From Skeletonema tropicum (Eukaryota; Bacillariophyta; Thalassiosirophyceae; Thalassiosirales; Thalassiosiraceae): a stretch of DNA of 64,000 nucleotides. Position numbers and translations under genes: made by a program. Below are positions 31,511-40,897 of the stretch, piece by piece (positions within the stretch are counted from its first letter, which is position 1; every line of letters begins with the position of its first letter). The stretch spans positions 682,001-746,000 of the forward strand of contig CM074148.1 in NCBI GenBank assembly GCA_037178625.1, read 5' to 3'. The notes beneath the pieces were generated by a model. That model was given only the letters and a program-made list of their open reading frames with translations. It did not search any database and was not told where the DNA came from.

Positions 31511-32862
31511 CGTCGGCCGGGCCCATTTTTTAGAGACCTCCACCATGGCAGCCGCCTAACTAACCCTTAAATTTTATTTCTACTTTAAGAGAGATATATG
31601 CTAAACCATTCATGAAGACCTTTAGAGTATATTCAGTAGAGTGTATGGTATCCAAGAATCGTAGTGATATCTTATTTTCTCGTCGAGATATGCATTTTGG
31701 GGTTCACTATGGGCTTTCCTGCCAAATTTGTCCATAAATAAAGTTAGACAAGCCCATAGTGAACCCCAAAATGCATATCTCGACGAGAAAATAAGATATT
31801 ACTACGATTCTTGGATACTATCCACTCTACTGAACATACTCTAAAGGTCTTCATGAATGGTTTAGCATATATCTCTCTTATAGTAGAAATAAAATTTAAG
31901 GGCTAGTTAGGCGGCTGCCATGGTGGATAGCGTAATGGAATTTCACCATTTTTGGAGGGGGTTGAAAATTGCAGGTTGAAATTTCAGAAATTTCAGAAAT
32001 TTCAAGGGATTAAATTTCACTCTAGCTTATCCTGAGATAGTCGTAATACTTTGCACTCTGCAGTCAACACATCACTCTTAAGAGAGACTGTCAGCAAGCT
32101 TCTTTCCAAGCATCTTCTTCGCATCCATGATATGACGGAGGTTTTCCTTCCCTCGAAGAAGTGCAACACCAGTTGGATCCTTCATCCTATTCCTATCCTT
32201 CACAAGAATGCTGTTCTTCAGAGGTTTGGCCCTACGCTCACAATCCATCGATCCGACAGTTCCCATAGACATTAGAGGCATTGGCATTGGTTTTGTTGAG
32301 GGGGGAGTTCTTCATGCCACAAAGGGCGTTGGCGGCGCATGTCAAAAGCATTATTGTTGAAGATTATTGAATTGTTGTTGTTATTGCCAGGCAAACTATG
32401 ACAGCGTGGTAGACGGCAGAGTGAACAAAAAGTTGATTTGTGCACATACCCGCACCCAAAATAAGAGCCATCCGCGCCCAAAATCATCTGGTACATGCCA
32501 ATGCAGGAACACGCATGTAAGCTGAATTACTACGAAGGAATAAGTAATACTGCATTGTTAGTCGCCAGCATTTTGGTGAAGAGTTACTCTCCGCTGAGTT
32601 GACAAACTCATCATCTGGATGGTGCGTGGTGTTCTTTGGGGTTTGGTGGTTGGTGGAATGAAGGGTCTTAGGTTATTTTTGTGCTACGTGTTGGTTCAGT
32701 ACCATCCGTTCGCGCCAGAATTTTTGTGAAATTTCATTGTTGGCCAAAATTGGTGCAACTTTCACCCTGTAAATTTCACGAAAGTTGCAGTAGTGAAATT
32801 TCACCCTTTTGAAATTCCATTACGCTAATGGTGGAGGTCTCTAAAAAATGGGCCCGGCCGAC
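31511..32862. mobile_element. Palindromic foldback element split by a hAT insertion
   Basis: The left arm 31511-31720 (CGTCGGCCGGGCCCATTTTT ... GGGGTTCACTATGGGC) is the near-perfect inverted complement of the right arm 31751-31927 plus 32836-32862, with a loop of about 30 bases at 31721-31750. The right arm is interrupted by the 900-bp element at 31928-32827. Weaker inverted similarity extends left to about 31465 (CAATAAGCCCAGACAG). No coding sequence belongs to it. Confidence 0.8.
31928..32827 (-). mobile_element. Non-autonomous hAT element (internal deletion derivative), 900 bp
   Basis: The ends are TAGCGTAATGGAATTTCA and its complement, flanked by a perfect 8-bp duplication ATGGTGGA (31920-31927 and 32828-32835). 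In reverse orientation it matches both ends of the full element at 46870-50107, including the last ~70 codons of the transposase. The middle (about 47400-49765 of the full copy) is missing and replaced by a short filler (ATTGGCATTGG). This structure is typical of abortive gap repair. Confidence 0.93.
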
Positions 32863-33206
32863 GGATTTGAGGTCTGCCTGGGCTTATGCTTATTGAGGAT
32901 GAAGACACCCACTTCGACTGTCCATCACCCATCACCACGACGCAACGCATGCACGCCGCGCGCACGCTTTCCAAAAATATTTCGCATGAAGTGTGACGAG
33001 GTCCGTCACACGACTCGCTAAATTGGGCAAGTGGAAGCAGTGCTTTCTTCAAAGAAATCGGCAAGAAGGGAATCAATCTCTTCGGTTTTCTCAAGTATAG
33101 GAGGATCCGGTTTTTGATTTCGGGTATTGTTTCCTTCACAAAATTTACACCACAATGAGATGCGAATGCTGCGCAGCAAGTTCGAGCTGGCGAGAGTTTG
33201 GCGTTA
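32863..33206. other. Segment between the foldback and segment A
   Basis: Minus-strand frame 32825-33229 is open but has no motif. No feature supported. Confidence 0.3.
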
Positions 33207-34794
33207 ATTGACGGTCCGAGTGTTGTCATATAGCCGTCACTTCCGTCACCTGCCCGTCACATTCCCGTCACTGATCCGTCACCAAAGGACGGACGGAGAC
33301 GGATTCCGTCACATTTCATCTCAGCCGTCACTTCAGCAGGAGGGGTGATCAGAACCCGTCCGTGAGATTGTTACACGGGTAACATTCACATCTCTGGCGG
33401 CGGCGGCGTTCCTACGTAGAAACATACCAGACCTACGAGAAATCGGTTACGGTAACAATCTCACGGACAATTGTGTCATGTCAAGATTCGTTTCGGATGG
33501 GTGTCTCTCCTTACCTCTCTCACTAACATCACCAAGCTGTGTCCGTGAGATTGTTACACGGGTAATAAGCGGAATTCAACTGGCGGCAGTAGAACTCGCG
33601 GCAGCTGTTACACGGGTAAAAATCCAAATCAAGCCGGCGGACAAATCTGTTACATTTAGGAATTAGTATGGTTCTACATACGGGATCACCCCTCCTACTT
33701 CAGCCGTCACTTCAGCCGTCACTTTATTGGCGATACAATGATATTTATTCGTCTCATGATGATAGTAAGGCGTAAGGCTGTGGTGTGAATACAGTGCGAA
33801 TATTTACGTCTTATGATGTAGTTGTGTGGTATGCAACAAGGTAGGCTTAGAGATCCCTCCTAATTCGTTCCTAATCGGAAGAATGCGGAAGAAATGGAAA
33901 AAGAAGATCGAATCCGTGTCCCATCGACAGCAATATCCTAGCGACAGCTCAAGTGCAAGTGAGTCTTCTATGTCAGAGGATTCTTGCTCATCAGAACAGC
34001 AGGAGACCACTCCATATGCCAGGTTGGGTAGTTTATTAAATCCACTGCTGTGGTGAAATCAAACCTTTGACGTGGACGGCACAGTCGTCCTTTCACATCG
34101 CAACCCTCTCCATTTTCATCCTTGTTTGTTGATAAACTACTACTCTATGAAAAGCATTGCCAGAATAATTCATATCTACTGTCTTGTTGAGGTTGATTTC
34201 GTCCACAACGTGATGGATTTAAGTATTGTGAGCAATCTTGGCTCAGTGTAGGCAGTGGTGACCGATAATTCAATCGCACCTCGTTCGCCAAAACCATTTG
34301 GCAGGAGAACCTGGTTTGATGTTTGATGTAAGCGACGAAGGTCAAGTATTGCATGAAAACCTAATCACCGCCTAAGGGAGGGTCGGTGGGGCGGCGGCAA
34401 GTACCTCATGACCTCCCACTCTTTTCCGCCGAACAGGTGGCTTGTCTCAACTCTTTAATGTAAGTCTAGCATGCAGCATGCAGCTACAATCTTTATTACA
34501 ACTTACTCTTTATCAGTTAGGCAGTTAGCAGGAGGCAAGAGAGCGGCCGTCCTTTTGCCCGTCCTTTGTCCGTCCTTTGCGTCCTCCGTCATGACGTGAC
34601 GTGACGGAATCCGTCAATCTCCGTCATGACGGAGACGGACGGGTTAATGTACCGTCACTTACCGTCACATCCGTCACAAAAAGTGACGGATAATCGCCAA
34701 CTTATCGCCAACCCGAACGTTGCAGGATAGCGAGGCTCGATCATCGATCATCCATTCTTTTTTCTTATCATTGCGACATTCCCTTCCAAACGGG
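33207..34794 (+). repeat. Segment A, copy 1 (1588 bp; second copy at 39473-40435 plus 45829-46433)
   Basis: Starts ATTGACGGTCCGAGTG and ends CCTTCCAAACGGG. Both end regions are packed with CCGTCAC/GTGACGG motifs in direct and inverted orientation (33228-33330 and 34540-34690). The second copy differs by a handful of substitutions and a 10-nt indel in a GTGACGTGAC run. A short Ser-rich frame inside (33826-34056) has no recognised family and was not called a gene. The two copies flank the Penelope-like element directly. Confidence 0.9.
33338..33696. mobile_element. MITE, 359 bp, 8-bp target duplication ACTTCAGC (copy 1)
   Basis: The terminal inverted repeat AGGAGGGGTGATC / GATCACCCCTCCT is flanked by ACTTCAGC at 33330-33337 and 33697-33704. 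The interior holds repeated motifs CCGTGAGATTGTTACACGGG (direct near 33358 and 33540, inverted near 33445, partial near 33605). The 8-bp duplication fits hAT-type integration. Confidence 0.85.
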
Positions 34795-34831
34795 TCTTCT
34801 GCGCTGCCTTCTTTTTCGCGTTGGAGTGGAA

Positions 34832-35223
34832 ATACTATCTTTCTGATAATGATGACGATGGCATCCGAATCGACTCTACCAGTACCTGTCACATCCAATC
34901 ACAGATGCGACAAATGATCTACAAAGATCAATTTGGAAGCCGTTGGGAAAGACTGACCCAACTGAAATAAACAACCGAGGTGTGAGGCTAAGATTGCTCG
35001 AATGCAAGTGCGTAAGTCGTTTACACGTCGCACATCGCAATTCGCCACAGCCCCGCCTTCAGCGCTGATCTCCTGATGAGTCTGTACAGGACGAAAGCTT
35101 CGATCCCACAAGCTTGAGCTCTCAGCGAATTGCATTGAATTCGAGTTTTATAGTTAGATCTTGTCCCATCATAACGGTATAAGATTAAGTATTTTCACCC
35201 CTACATTTATTAAACAGATTGAC
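34832..35223 (+). repeat. Left pseudo-LTR of the Penelope-like element
   Basis: Identical to 39087-39478 apart from very few substitutions (for example CAACCGAGG versus CAACCAAGG). Its last bases run into the 5' leader of the first frame (ATG at 35240). Confidence 0.88.
35063..35127 (+). ncRNA. Type I hammerhead ribozyme (left copy)
   Basis: The core CTGATGA (35073-35079) and CGAAA (35091-35095) are both present. Stem II is GTC(T)...(G)GAC with a five-base loop. Stem III pairs AGCTT with AAGCT around a CGATCCCAC loop. Stem I pairs CGCTGA (35063) with TCAGCG (ending 35127), plus CTC with GAG next to the core, separated by an internal loop. The cleavage site is the CUU (NUH) before GAG. Stem I is open, as in the minimal type I motifs known from Penelope-like elements. 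Confidence 0.85.
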
Positions 35224-35239
35224 TACAAAGAACGAAACA

Positions 35240-36214
35240 ATGGTAACGAAAGGTAATGATAACAACGCCACCGCGGGGTCCGACCCCTCAGCCTTCAAAC
35301 CGAAAGAGAACTCCCTCCTTTTTCATAAGAACCACCCGGGGAAGAGCACCCCTAGCCCCACCGACATGGCCATCAAAGTGGTGGAGCAGTGTATCAAATA
35401 CCTACCGAACGATATGCAAAAAGCCGTGCAAACCGAAGTGATGAACGTCTGGAAATCCCATCATGATTGGATGATTGCCGACGCCACATACATCGGACAC
35501 GCCAACGACCCAACCTACTTGCCTTCCTATGCTAAATGGAAAAGCAATCTCCAGCCTTCGAAGCAAGTAATCCACACCGTGGGATATAAACGTGTGGAAG
35601 CCAGTCTCAATAAAGTCGTTGAACAGTGCAAGGAAAAACAAAAAGAAGCCGCCCTTGCATTGGAAGCTTTGGACAGGGATGACAAGCAGAACCACACCAT
35701 CACCCTGGCGTGGAAGCTGATGATGACCCTCACCTCTAGCGTCATTAAATTGGGGTTACAGATGGGGGACAAAGTCAAACCTGACCGAAAATTGGTTATT
35801 CAAGTGCTGCTGAAAACAATCCAAGCCAACATCAACAAATGGCCCGGAATGTTTGGATGCCACTGGGGACAAGCCTTTTTGGCTTTGCAGGAAATCACCG
35901 AGTGTGGATGTACACTTCGGAGTCATCCGAATTTTGTTAGCTCCCACGTCGATGGATACAAGCAACTGGAGATGCCCAACACCTATGGTGCGGGAACTCA
36001 GTCTGCTGAAAATGGTGCCAACGTTACTACTACCGACATCGGTACTATGACCGACGTTATCACCATGAATAATCCTCCCTCAGAGAATTTGGACTCTGTC
36101 CGAAAGCAACTAGCATCGAATTTCCAAGTTACTTTTACAGGCCGCAGCAAACCTTCCTATCCAATAGTACAAACTTTACGTTTCAACTCCGCAACCAGAA
36201 AACTGAAATGGTAA
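35240..36214 (+). CDS. Penelope-like element ORF1 (hypothetical, 324 aa from ATG)
   Basis: First ATG after the left pseudo-LTR; the open frame extends back to 35219 without ATG. No family recognised. The protein has no Cys/His knuckle. It contains a helical central part (ALALEALDRDDKQNHTITLA) and a conserved-looking segment WPGMFGCHWGQAFLALQEI (about residues 210-230). It may be a nucleic-acid-binding ORF1 (inference). Its stop overlaps the start of ORF2 in ATGGTAA. Confidence 0.75.
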   Translation: MVTKGNDNNATAGSDPSAFKPKENSLLFHKNHPGKSTPSPTDMAIKVVEQCIKYLPNDMQKAVQTEVMNVWKSHHDWMIADATYIGHANDPTYLPSYAKWKSNLQPSKQVIHTVGYKRVEASLNKVVEQCKEKQKEAALALEALDRDDKQNHTITLAWKLMMTLTSSVIKLGLQMGDKVKPDRKLVIQVLLKTIQANINKWPGMFGCHWGQAFLALQEITECGCTLRSHPNFVSSHVDGYKQLEMPNTYGAGTQSAENGANVTTTDIGTMTDVITMNNPPSENLDSVRKQLASNFQVTFTGRSKPSYPIVQTLRFNSATRKLKW

Positions 36215-37368
36215 ATGCCAAAGATTACTATGGCAGTTTGAAAGCGCACTTCGATAAGCTCCTTAACAACCTTGTTTTGGAAGAAGATGATAAGGATGGT
36301 ACAGCATCGGCCATGTCGTACACTCACAGAGGAATATTGGTCAAATCTGTGAGTGAACAGCCACGCAACGCTACTACTACTACTACTACTACTAATACTA
36401 CACAAGATGGAGCAACTCCAACATCATCCCAACCTAACAACGGAGAAAGTACTCTCACATTGACAGCAAATTCCACCGAAACATCCACCGCGACGACGTC
36501 CACCGCAACATCCAACAACGCAGCTGTCAATCGGATTGAGGAAACACCCGACACTCCTGATGCTCAGAAGACCCCAGACGCAGTACACCCTCCCCCCAAC
36601 CCTACGGGAGAATCTACGGCTACTGTCACGGGAGAGCCAGTTGAGGTTACAGGAAGGGAGAATGTTAATGAAGCCAGCCCGATGAAGGACCCACTCTCCG
36701 ATATTGAGGATTCTACATTGGAAGAAATTGTGAATAGTATCTCCGACGCATACGACGGTCTGATCAATGAGCCTTTTTTGGCTTATAGTCGAACCGCAAA
36801 AACGTTGAAGAATAGTGCTGCTCTAGTTGAATCGTTTATCGAATCAAAATACGCCCAAAAGACAGAAGAAGCTCTTGACCTGGTTCTGAAAGATAAGAAG
36901 GTTACTCCTCCTGTCCTGAATGGAGTAATCCAGAAGCAACTCGAACCGGTGAAGAAGGACATAAAGAACGTGCAGAGGCAAGTTCAGCTGTCGAGATCTC
37001 AGAAGAGAAACTTGCTACGCAAGGAGGCAAAGAAAAGGAAGCAACTAGAACACGAGCGTGTGCCTGACAATTCTGAAGACAATTCTGAAGACGATGTTGA
37101 CGCTGCTCCTGCGAAGTCAGAACAACAACGGAAGAAGAAGAGGAAGAAGAATAAGAAGTCAAAAAACTCCAACAGTCATCCAGAGATTGCTCCCTCTGTG
37201 ACTCAAAAGAAGAATCAGAAAACGGACAAGAACGGAAAAGGAAATCAAGACGTGAAGAAAAAGAAGAATGGAAAGCAGAAAGGAGACGAGCCAACACCGA
37301 CTACGCCTTCGCAGCAACGCGGAAGAAAGTCAAAAAAGCAATTTCAGAAGAAGAACGGAGGCAAGTAA
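36208..37368 (+). CDS. Penelope-like element ORF2 (hypothetical, Lys-rich, 386 aa)
   Basis: Its ATG lies inside ATGGTAA, which also contains the TAA of ORF1, a layout that fits termination-reinitiation. The N-terminal third is Thr/Asn-rich. The middle is helical (VKKDIKNVQRQVQLSRSQKR). The last 100 residues are very basic (KKKRKKNKKSKNSN), compatible with RNA binding or nuclear import. Its 3' end overlaps the open RT frame by 214 nt and contains an A-AAA-AAG heptamer. No family recognised. Confidence 0.75.
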   Translation: MVNAKDYYGSLKAHFDKLLNNLVLEEDDKDGTASAMSYTHRGILVKSVSEQPRNATTTTTTTNTTQDGATPTSSQPNNGESTLTLTANSTETSTATTSTATSNNAAVNRIEETPDTPDAQKTPDAVHPPPNPTGESTATVTGEPVEVTGRENVNEASPMKDPLSDIEDSTLEEIVNSISDAYDGLINEPFLAYSRTAKTLKNSAALVESFIESKYAQKTEEALDLVLKDKKVTPPVLNGVIQKQLEPVKKDIKNVQRQVQLSRSQKRNLLRKEAKKRKQLEHERVPDNSEDNSEDDVDAAPAKSEQQRKKKRKKNKKSKNSNSHPEIAPSVTQKKNQKTDKNGKGNQDVKKKKNGKQKGDEPTPTTPSQQRGRKSKKQFQKKNGGK

Positions 37369-39101
37369 AGGATTCCAAGGACTCGATAAGGAGGATAGAG
37401 GCAAGAATACTTGGCAAGTATAACTGCGCTATTAATCCCGACGTTTCTTCCCTTGAAAATGCCATTAATATCTTGGGGAACACCCCCACTGGTCTTTATC
37501 TCTCGAATGTCACCAATCTCGCATTCCATGATCTCTCAAATGGCAAGGCTCCTCCCGGAGCCAACGTTTTGCTCGGCCTCGGCCAAAAATTCGTCCCTAC
37601 TCCCCGCTTCACCACGACAGCCAAGGATATGAACGAAAATCTTTTCCGTTTTAGACGTGATCTGTACCGTGCTACATTCTGGGGGGATGACAGCGATGAG
37701 GAAAGTGAAGACAAGGCTGCCCAAATGAAACCTAAGGTGAAACTTCCATCGGAATGGACACCAAAGGAATCTGAAATCCCAGACGAGATTACACATCGTG
37801 TCATTTGTTTCTTTGATGAGATTGAAAAACTCTATTCCAAAAGAGAGGCACGCCCAAACTTACGGCCCTTCTTTGAACTAAAAATCCTCAGAATTCTCAG
37901 AACCGACCCATCCATCATTATTGCCATGGCTGACAAAGGCCTTGGACCGGTAGCCGTCGAAATCCACCGGTACATCGCTGATGCTCTCGCACACCTGGAG
38001 GATGACACCAACTATGATATCATCACACGTGAGGAAGCCGCCGCTATGACTGCTCAAATTGTCAGAGACATTGATCACTGGGTGGAGCAATTCCAACCAA
38101 TGACCATATCTGAACGCAGGAGAGGGGTTAGACGTCCAAACGCAGGGGCACTATTGGATAAAGAGGTAACATACATCAAGGAAATGACGCATAAGGCGCA
38201 CGCTACTTCGCCGAATGCGTACTTCTATCTTCTCTACAAACTCCACAAGGACCCCATCAAGACGAGACCCGTATGTTCCACATGCGGCTCCATTGCTGAG
38301 GCCCTTGGAAAGTATGTCGATGCATGTTTGAGACCTATAGCACAAGCACAGAGTAGCTTTTTCAGGGATTCCAACGTCCTCAAACGACGCTTGGATGAAG
38401 TCCGACTGCCCCCCAATGCACGGTTGTTCACCACCGATGCTACTGCTATGTATACAAACATGTGCAGCAAGGCCGTCCTAGAAGTTCTATCCGAGTACCT
38501 ACGAAGACCATCGACAATGGACAGATTTGATTACAATGCTGACTGCCTAATCGAGGCAATCGGTATTGTGCTCAGATCCAACATCATCAAGTTCGGTGAC
38601 ATCTTTGCAGTACAAAAGAAAGGTGTCGCAATGGGCATCTGCCCAGCTCCAAGCTTAGCGATCATCTTTTTTGCCATTCACGAAGACTTCCTGATGAACA
38701 AGTGGAAAGGATCTATCATTTTCTGGTTGAGATTCATCGATGATGTGCTTGGAATATGGATTCCACATCCCGACTATATCACCGATGATCAAAACTGGAG
38801 AAACTTCCAAGAGGATATGAATAAATTTCATGGACTCCCGTGGGAATTCGTCCCTCGGTCGTCTCAAGTTGAATTCATGGATCTCGTTGTAAGGATAGAA
38901 GGAGATAGGCTATTGACGGATCTCTACGAAAAGCCAATGGCTTTGTATCTCTACATCCCTCCCCATTCTGCCCATGCCCCGGGTGGAATCAATGGACTTA
39001 TCACAGGACAAATGCTACGCATTCTTACTTTGTGCTCTGACCCGGATAGAATCAAGACTCATACTCTGAACTTTCTCCACTTCAAGATACTATCTTTCTG
39101 A
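37155..39101 (+). CDS. Penelope-type reverse transcriptase (frame -1 to ORF2)
   Basis: The frame is open from 37155 but has no ATG before 37630, although recognisable RT sequence begins earlier: NLAFHDLSNGKAPPG and GLGQKFVPTPRF match the N-terminal signature of Penelope RTs. Further motifs are LFTTDATAMYTNM (motif A), GVAMGICPAPSLAIIFF (motif B), FWLRFIDDVLGIW (catalytic FIDD) and LTDLYEKPMALYLYIPPHSA with GGINGLITGQMLRI (thumb region specific to this group). The last native codons are near 39086, where the right pseudo-LTR begins. Expression probably needs -1 frameshifting from ORF2. Confidence 0.88.
   Translation, partial: EVKKLQQSSRDCSLCDSKEESENGQERKRKSRREEKEEWKAERRRANTDYAFAATRKKVKKAISEEERRQVKDSKDSIRRIEARILGKYNCAINPDVSSLENAINILGNTPTGLYLSNVTNLAFHDLSNGKAPPGANVLLGLGQKFVPTPRFTTTAKDMNENLFRFRRDLYRATFWGDDSDEESEDKAAQMKPKVKLPSEWTPKESEIPDEITHRVICFFDEIEKLYSKREARPNLRPFFELKILRILRTDPSIIIAMADKGLGPVAVEIHRYIADALAHLEDDTNYDIITREEAAAMTAQIVRDIDHWVEQFQPMTISERRRGVRRPNAGALLDKEVTYIKEMTHKAHATSPNAYFYLLYKLHKDPIKTRPVCSTCGSIAEALGKYVDACLRPIAQAQSSFFRDSNVLKRRLDEVRLPPNARLFTTDATAMYTNMCSKAVLEVLSEYLRRPSTMDRFDYNADCLIEAIGIVLRSNIIKFGDIFAVQKKGVAMGICPAPSLAIIFFAIHEDFLMNKWKGSIIFWLRFIDDVLGIWIPHPDYITDDQNWRNFQEDMNKFHGLPWEFVPRSSQVEFMDLVVRIEGDRLLTDLYEKPMALYLYIPPHSAHAPGGINGLITGQMLRILTLCSDPDRIKTHTLNFLHFKILSF
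37332..37338 (+). promoter_or_regulatory. Candidate -1 ribosomal frameshift site A AAA AAG
   Basis: Sits in ORF2 phase as TCA AAA AAG, the classical slippery heptamer, 30 nt before the ORF2 stop. Slipping back one base joins ORF2 to the RT frame (…AAA AAA GCA ATT TCA). A downstream stimulatory structure was not identified by eye. Confidence 0.6.
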
Positions 39102-39478
39102 TAATGATGACGATGGCATCCGAATCGACTCTACCAGTACCTGTCACATCCAATCACAGATGCGACAAATGATCTACAAAGATCAATTTGGAAGCCGTTG
39201 GGAAAGACTGACCCAACTGAAATAAACAACCAAGGTGTGAGGCTAAGATTGCTCGAATGCAAGTGCGTAAGTCGTTTACACGTCGCACATCGCAATTCGC
39301 CACAGCCCCGCCTTCAGCGCTGATCTCCTGATGAGTCTGTACAGGACGAAAGCTTCGATCCCACAAGCTTGAGCTCTCAGCGAATTGCATTGAATTCGAG
39401 TTTTATAGTTAGATCTTGTCCCATCATAACGGTATAAGATTAAGTATTTTCACCCCTACATTTATTAAACAGATTGAC
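39087..39478 (+). repeat. Right pseudo-LTR of the Penelope-like element
   Basis: Direct repeat of 34832-35223. It begins inside the RT frame and its end (ATTGAC) overlaps the first six bases of segment A copy 2, a short microhomology at the junction. Confidence 0.88.
39318..39382 (+). ncRNA. Type I hammerhead ribozyme (right copy)
   Basis: Identical to the motif at 35063-35127: CTGATGA and CGAAA core, three stems, open stem I. Cleavage at both copies would release a unit-length RNA of about 4.26 kb. Confidence 0.85.
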
Positions 39479-39603
39479 GGTCCGAGTGTTGCCATATAGC
39501 CGTCACTTCCGTCACCTGCCCGTCACATTCCCGTCACTGATCCGTCACCAAAGGACGGACGGAGACGGATTCCGTCACATTTCATCTCAGCCGTCACTTC
39601 AGC

Positions 39604-39962
39604 AGGAGGGGTGATCAGAACCCGTCCGTGAGATTGTTACACGGGTAACATTCACATCTCTGGCGGCGGCGGCGTTCCTACGTAGAAACATACCAGACCT
39701 ACGAGAAATCGGTTACGGTAACAATCTCACGGACAATTGTGTCATGTCAAGATTCGTTTCGGATGGGTGTCTCTCCTTACCTCTCTCACTAACATCACCA
39801 AGCTGTGTCCGTGAGATTGTTACACGGGTAATAAGCGGAATTCAACTGGCGGCAGTAGAACTCGCGGCAGCTGTTACACGGGTAAAAATCCAAATCAAGC
39901 CGGCGGACAAATCTGTTACATTTAGGAATTAGTATGGTTCTACATACGGGATCACCCCTCCT
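39604..39962. mobile_element. MITE, 359 bp (copy 2, inside segment A copy 2)
   Basis: Same ends and same ACTTCAGC duplication as 33338-33696. It was therefore present before segment A was duplicated. Confidence 0.85.
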
Positions 39963-40897
39963 ACTTCAGCCGTCACTTCAGCCGTCACTTTATTGGCGAT
40001 ACAATGATATTTATTCGTCTCATGATGATAGTAAGGCGTAAGGCTGTGGTGTGAATACAGTGCAAATATTTACGTCTTATGATGTAGTTGTGTGGTATGC
40101 AACAAGGTAGGCTTAGAGATCCCTCCTAATTCGTTCCTAATCGGAAGAATGCGGAAGAAATGGAAAAAGAAGATCGAATCCGTGTCCCATCGACAGCAAT
40201 ATCCTAGCGACAGCTCAAGTGCAAGTGAGTCTTCTATGTCAGAGGATTCTTGCTCATCAGAACAGCAGGAGACCACTCCATATGCCAGGTTGGGTAGTTC
40301 ATTAAATCCACTGCTGTGGTGAAATCAAACCTTTGACGTGGACGGCACAGTCGTCCTTTCACATCGCAACCCTCTCCATTTTCATCCTTGTTTGTTGATA
40401 AACTACTACTCTATGAAAAGCATTGCCAGAATAATCGGCCCTCGGGGCCCCGGGTCGAAACAAGCGCAGTGAAGTGTCGATAACGGGGCCGGGAGGTGCC
40501 CAACCCCTTATGGTCACAAATTCTCCATTTTTTTCCAAACTTTTTTCTACAGGGATCTTGGTAGGAATCAGTATAGTAGCTATTTAGTGAGAAGGTTTAC
40601 CTGGGGGACACGTAGAGGCTCTGTAGACCCATACCGCTGTAGAATTTGTACTTGTTCCTACGTAGAAAGCGAGAAGTACCTGGCTTAAATGCGCTTTTTA
40701 CAGAAATTGATTGGCTATATCTGTCGAGGATACCGTCATTCGCAGAAAGAAATGCAGGTATATTGTCATTATAGGTGACATGTTTCTTCATCACGAGAAA
40801 TATTCTCCCTTTGTTGTATCTGTCAATTGAAAATAATTTTGTCTTCAAGACAAATTTATTTTCCATGCAAGTTGTGAATATGGCATTGTATCGTCCA

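Larger units (their letters stand above)
34832..39478 (+). mobile_element. Penelope-like retroelement with pseudo-LTRs and hammerhead ribozymes
   Basis: Two 392-bp direct repeats (34832-35223, 39087-39478) flank three plus-strand frames, the last a Penelope-type reverse transcriptase. The repeats lack TG...CA ends, and the right one replaces the expected end of the RT frame, as pseudo-LTRs of Penelope elements do. Each carries a hammerhead motif. No GIY-YIG endonuclease is encoded, so this is an endonuclease-minus type or an internally shortened copy. A 37-bp sequence of unknown origin (34795-34831) lies between segment A and the left repeat. Confidence 0.82.

Noticed and set aside
34832..39478. 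LTR retrotransposon interpretation of the 392-bp repeats
   Set aside because: No TG...CA ends, no gag-protease-integrase, and the RT motifs are of the Penelope type; pseudo-LTRs with hammerheads fit better.
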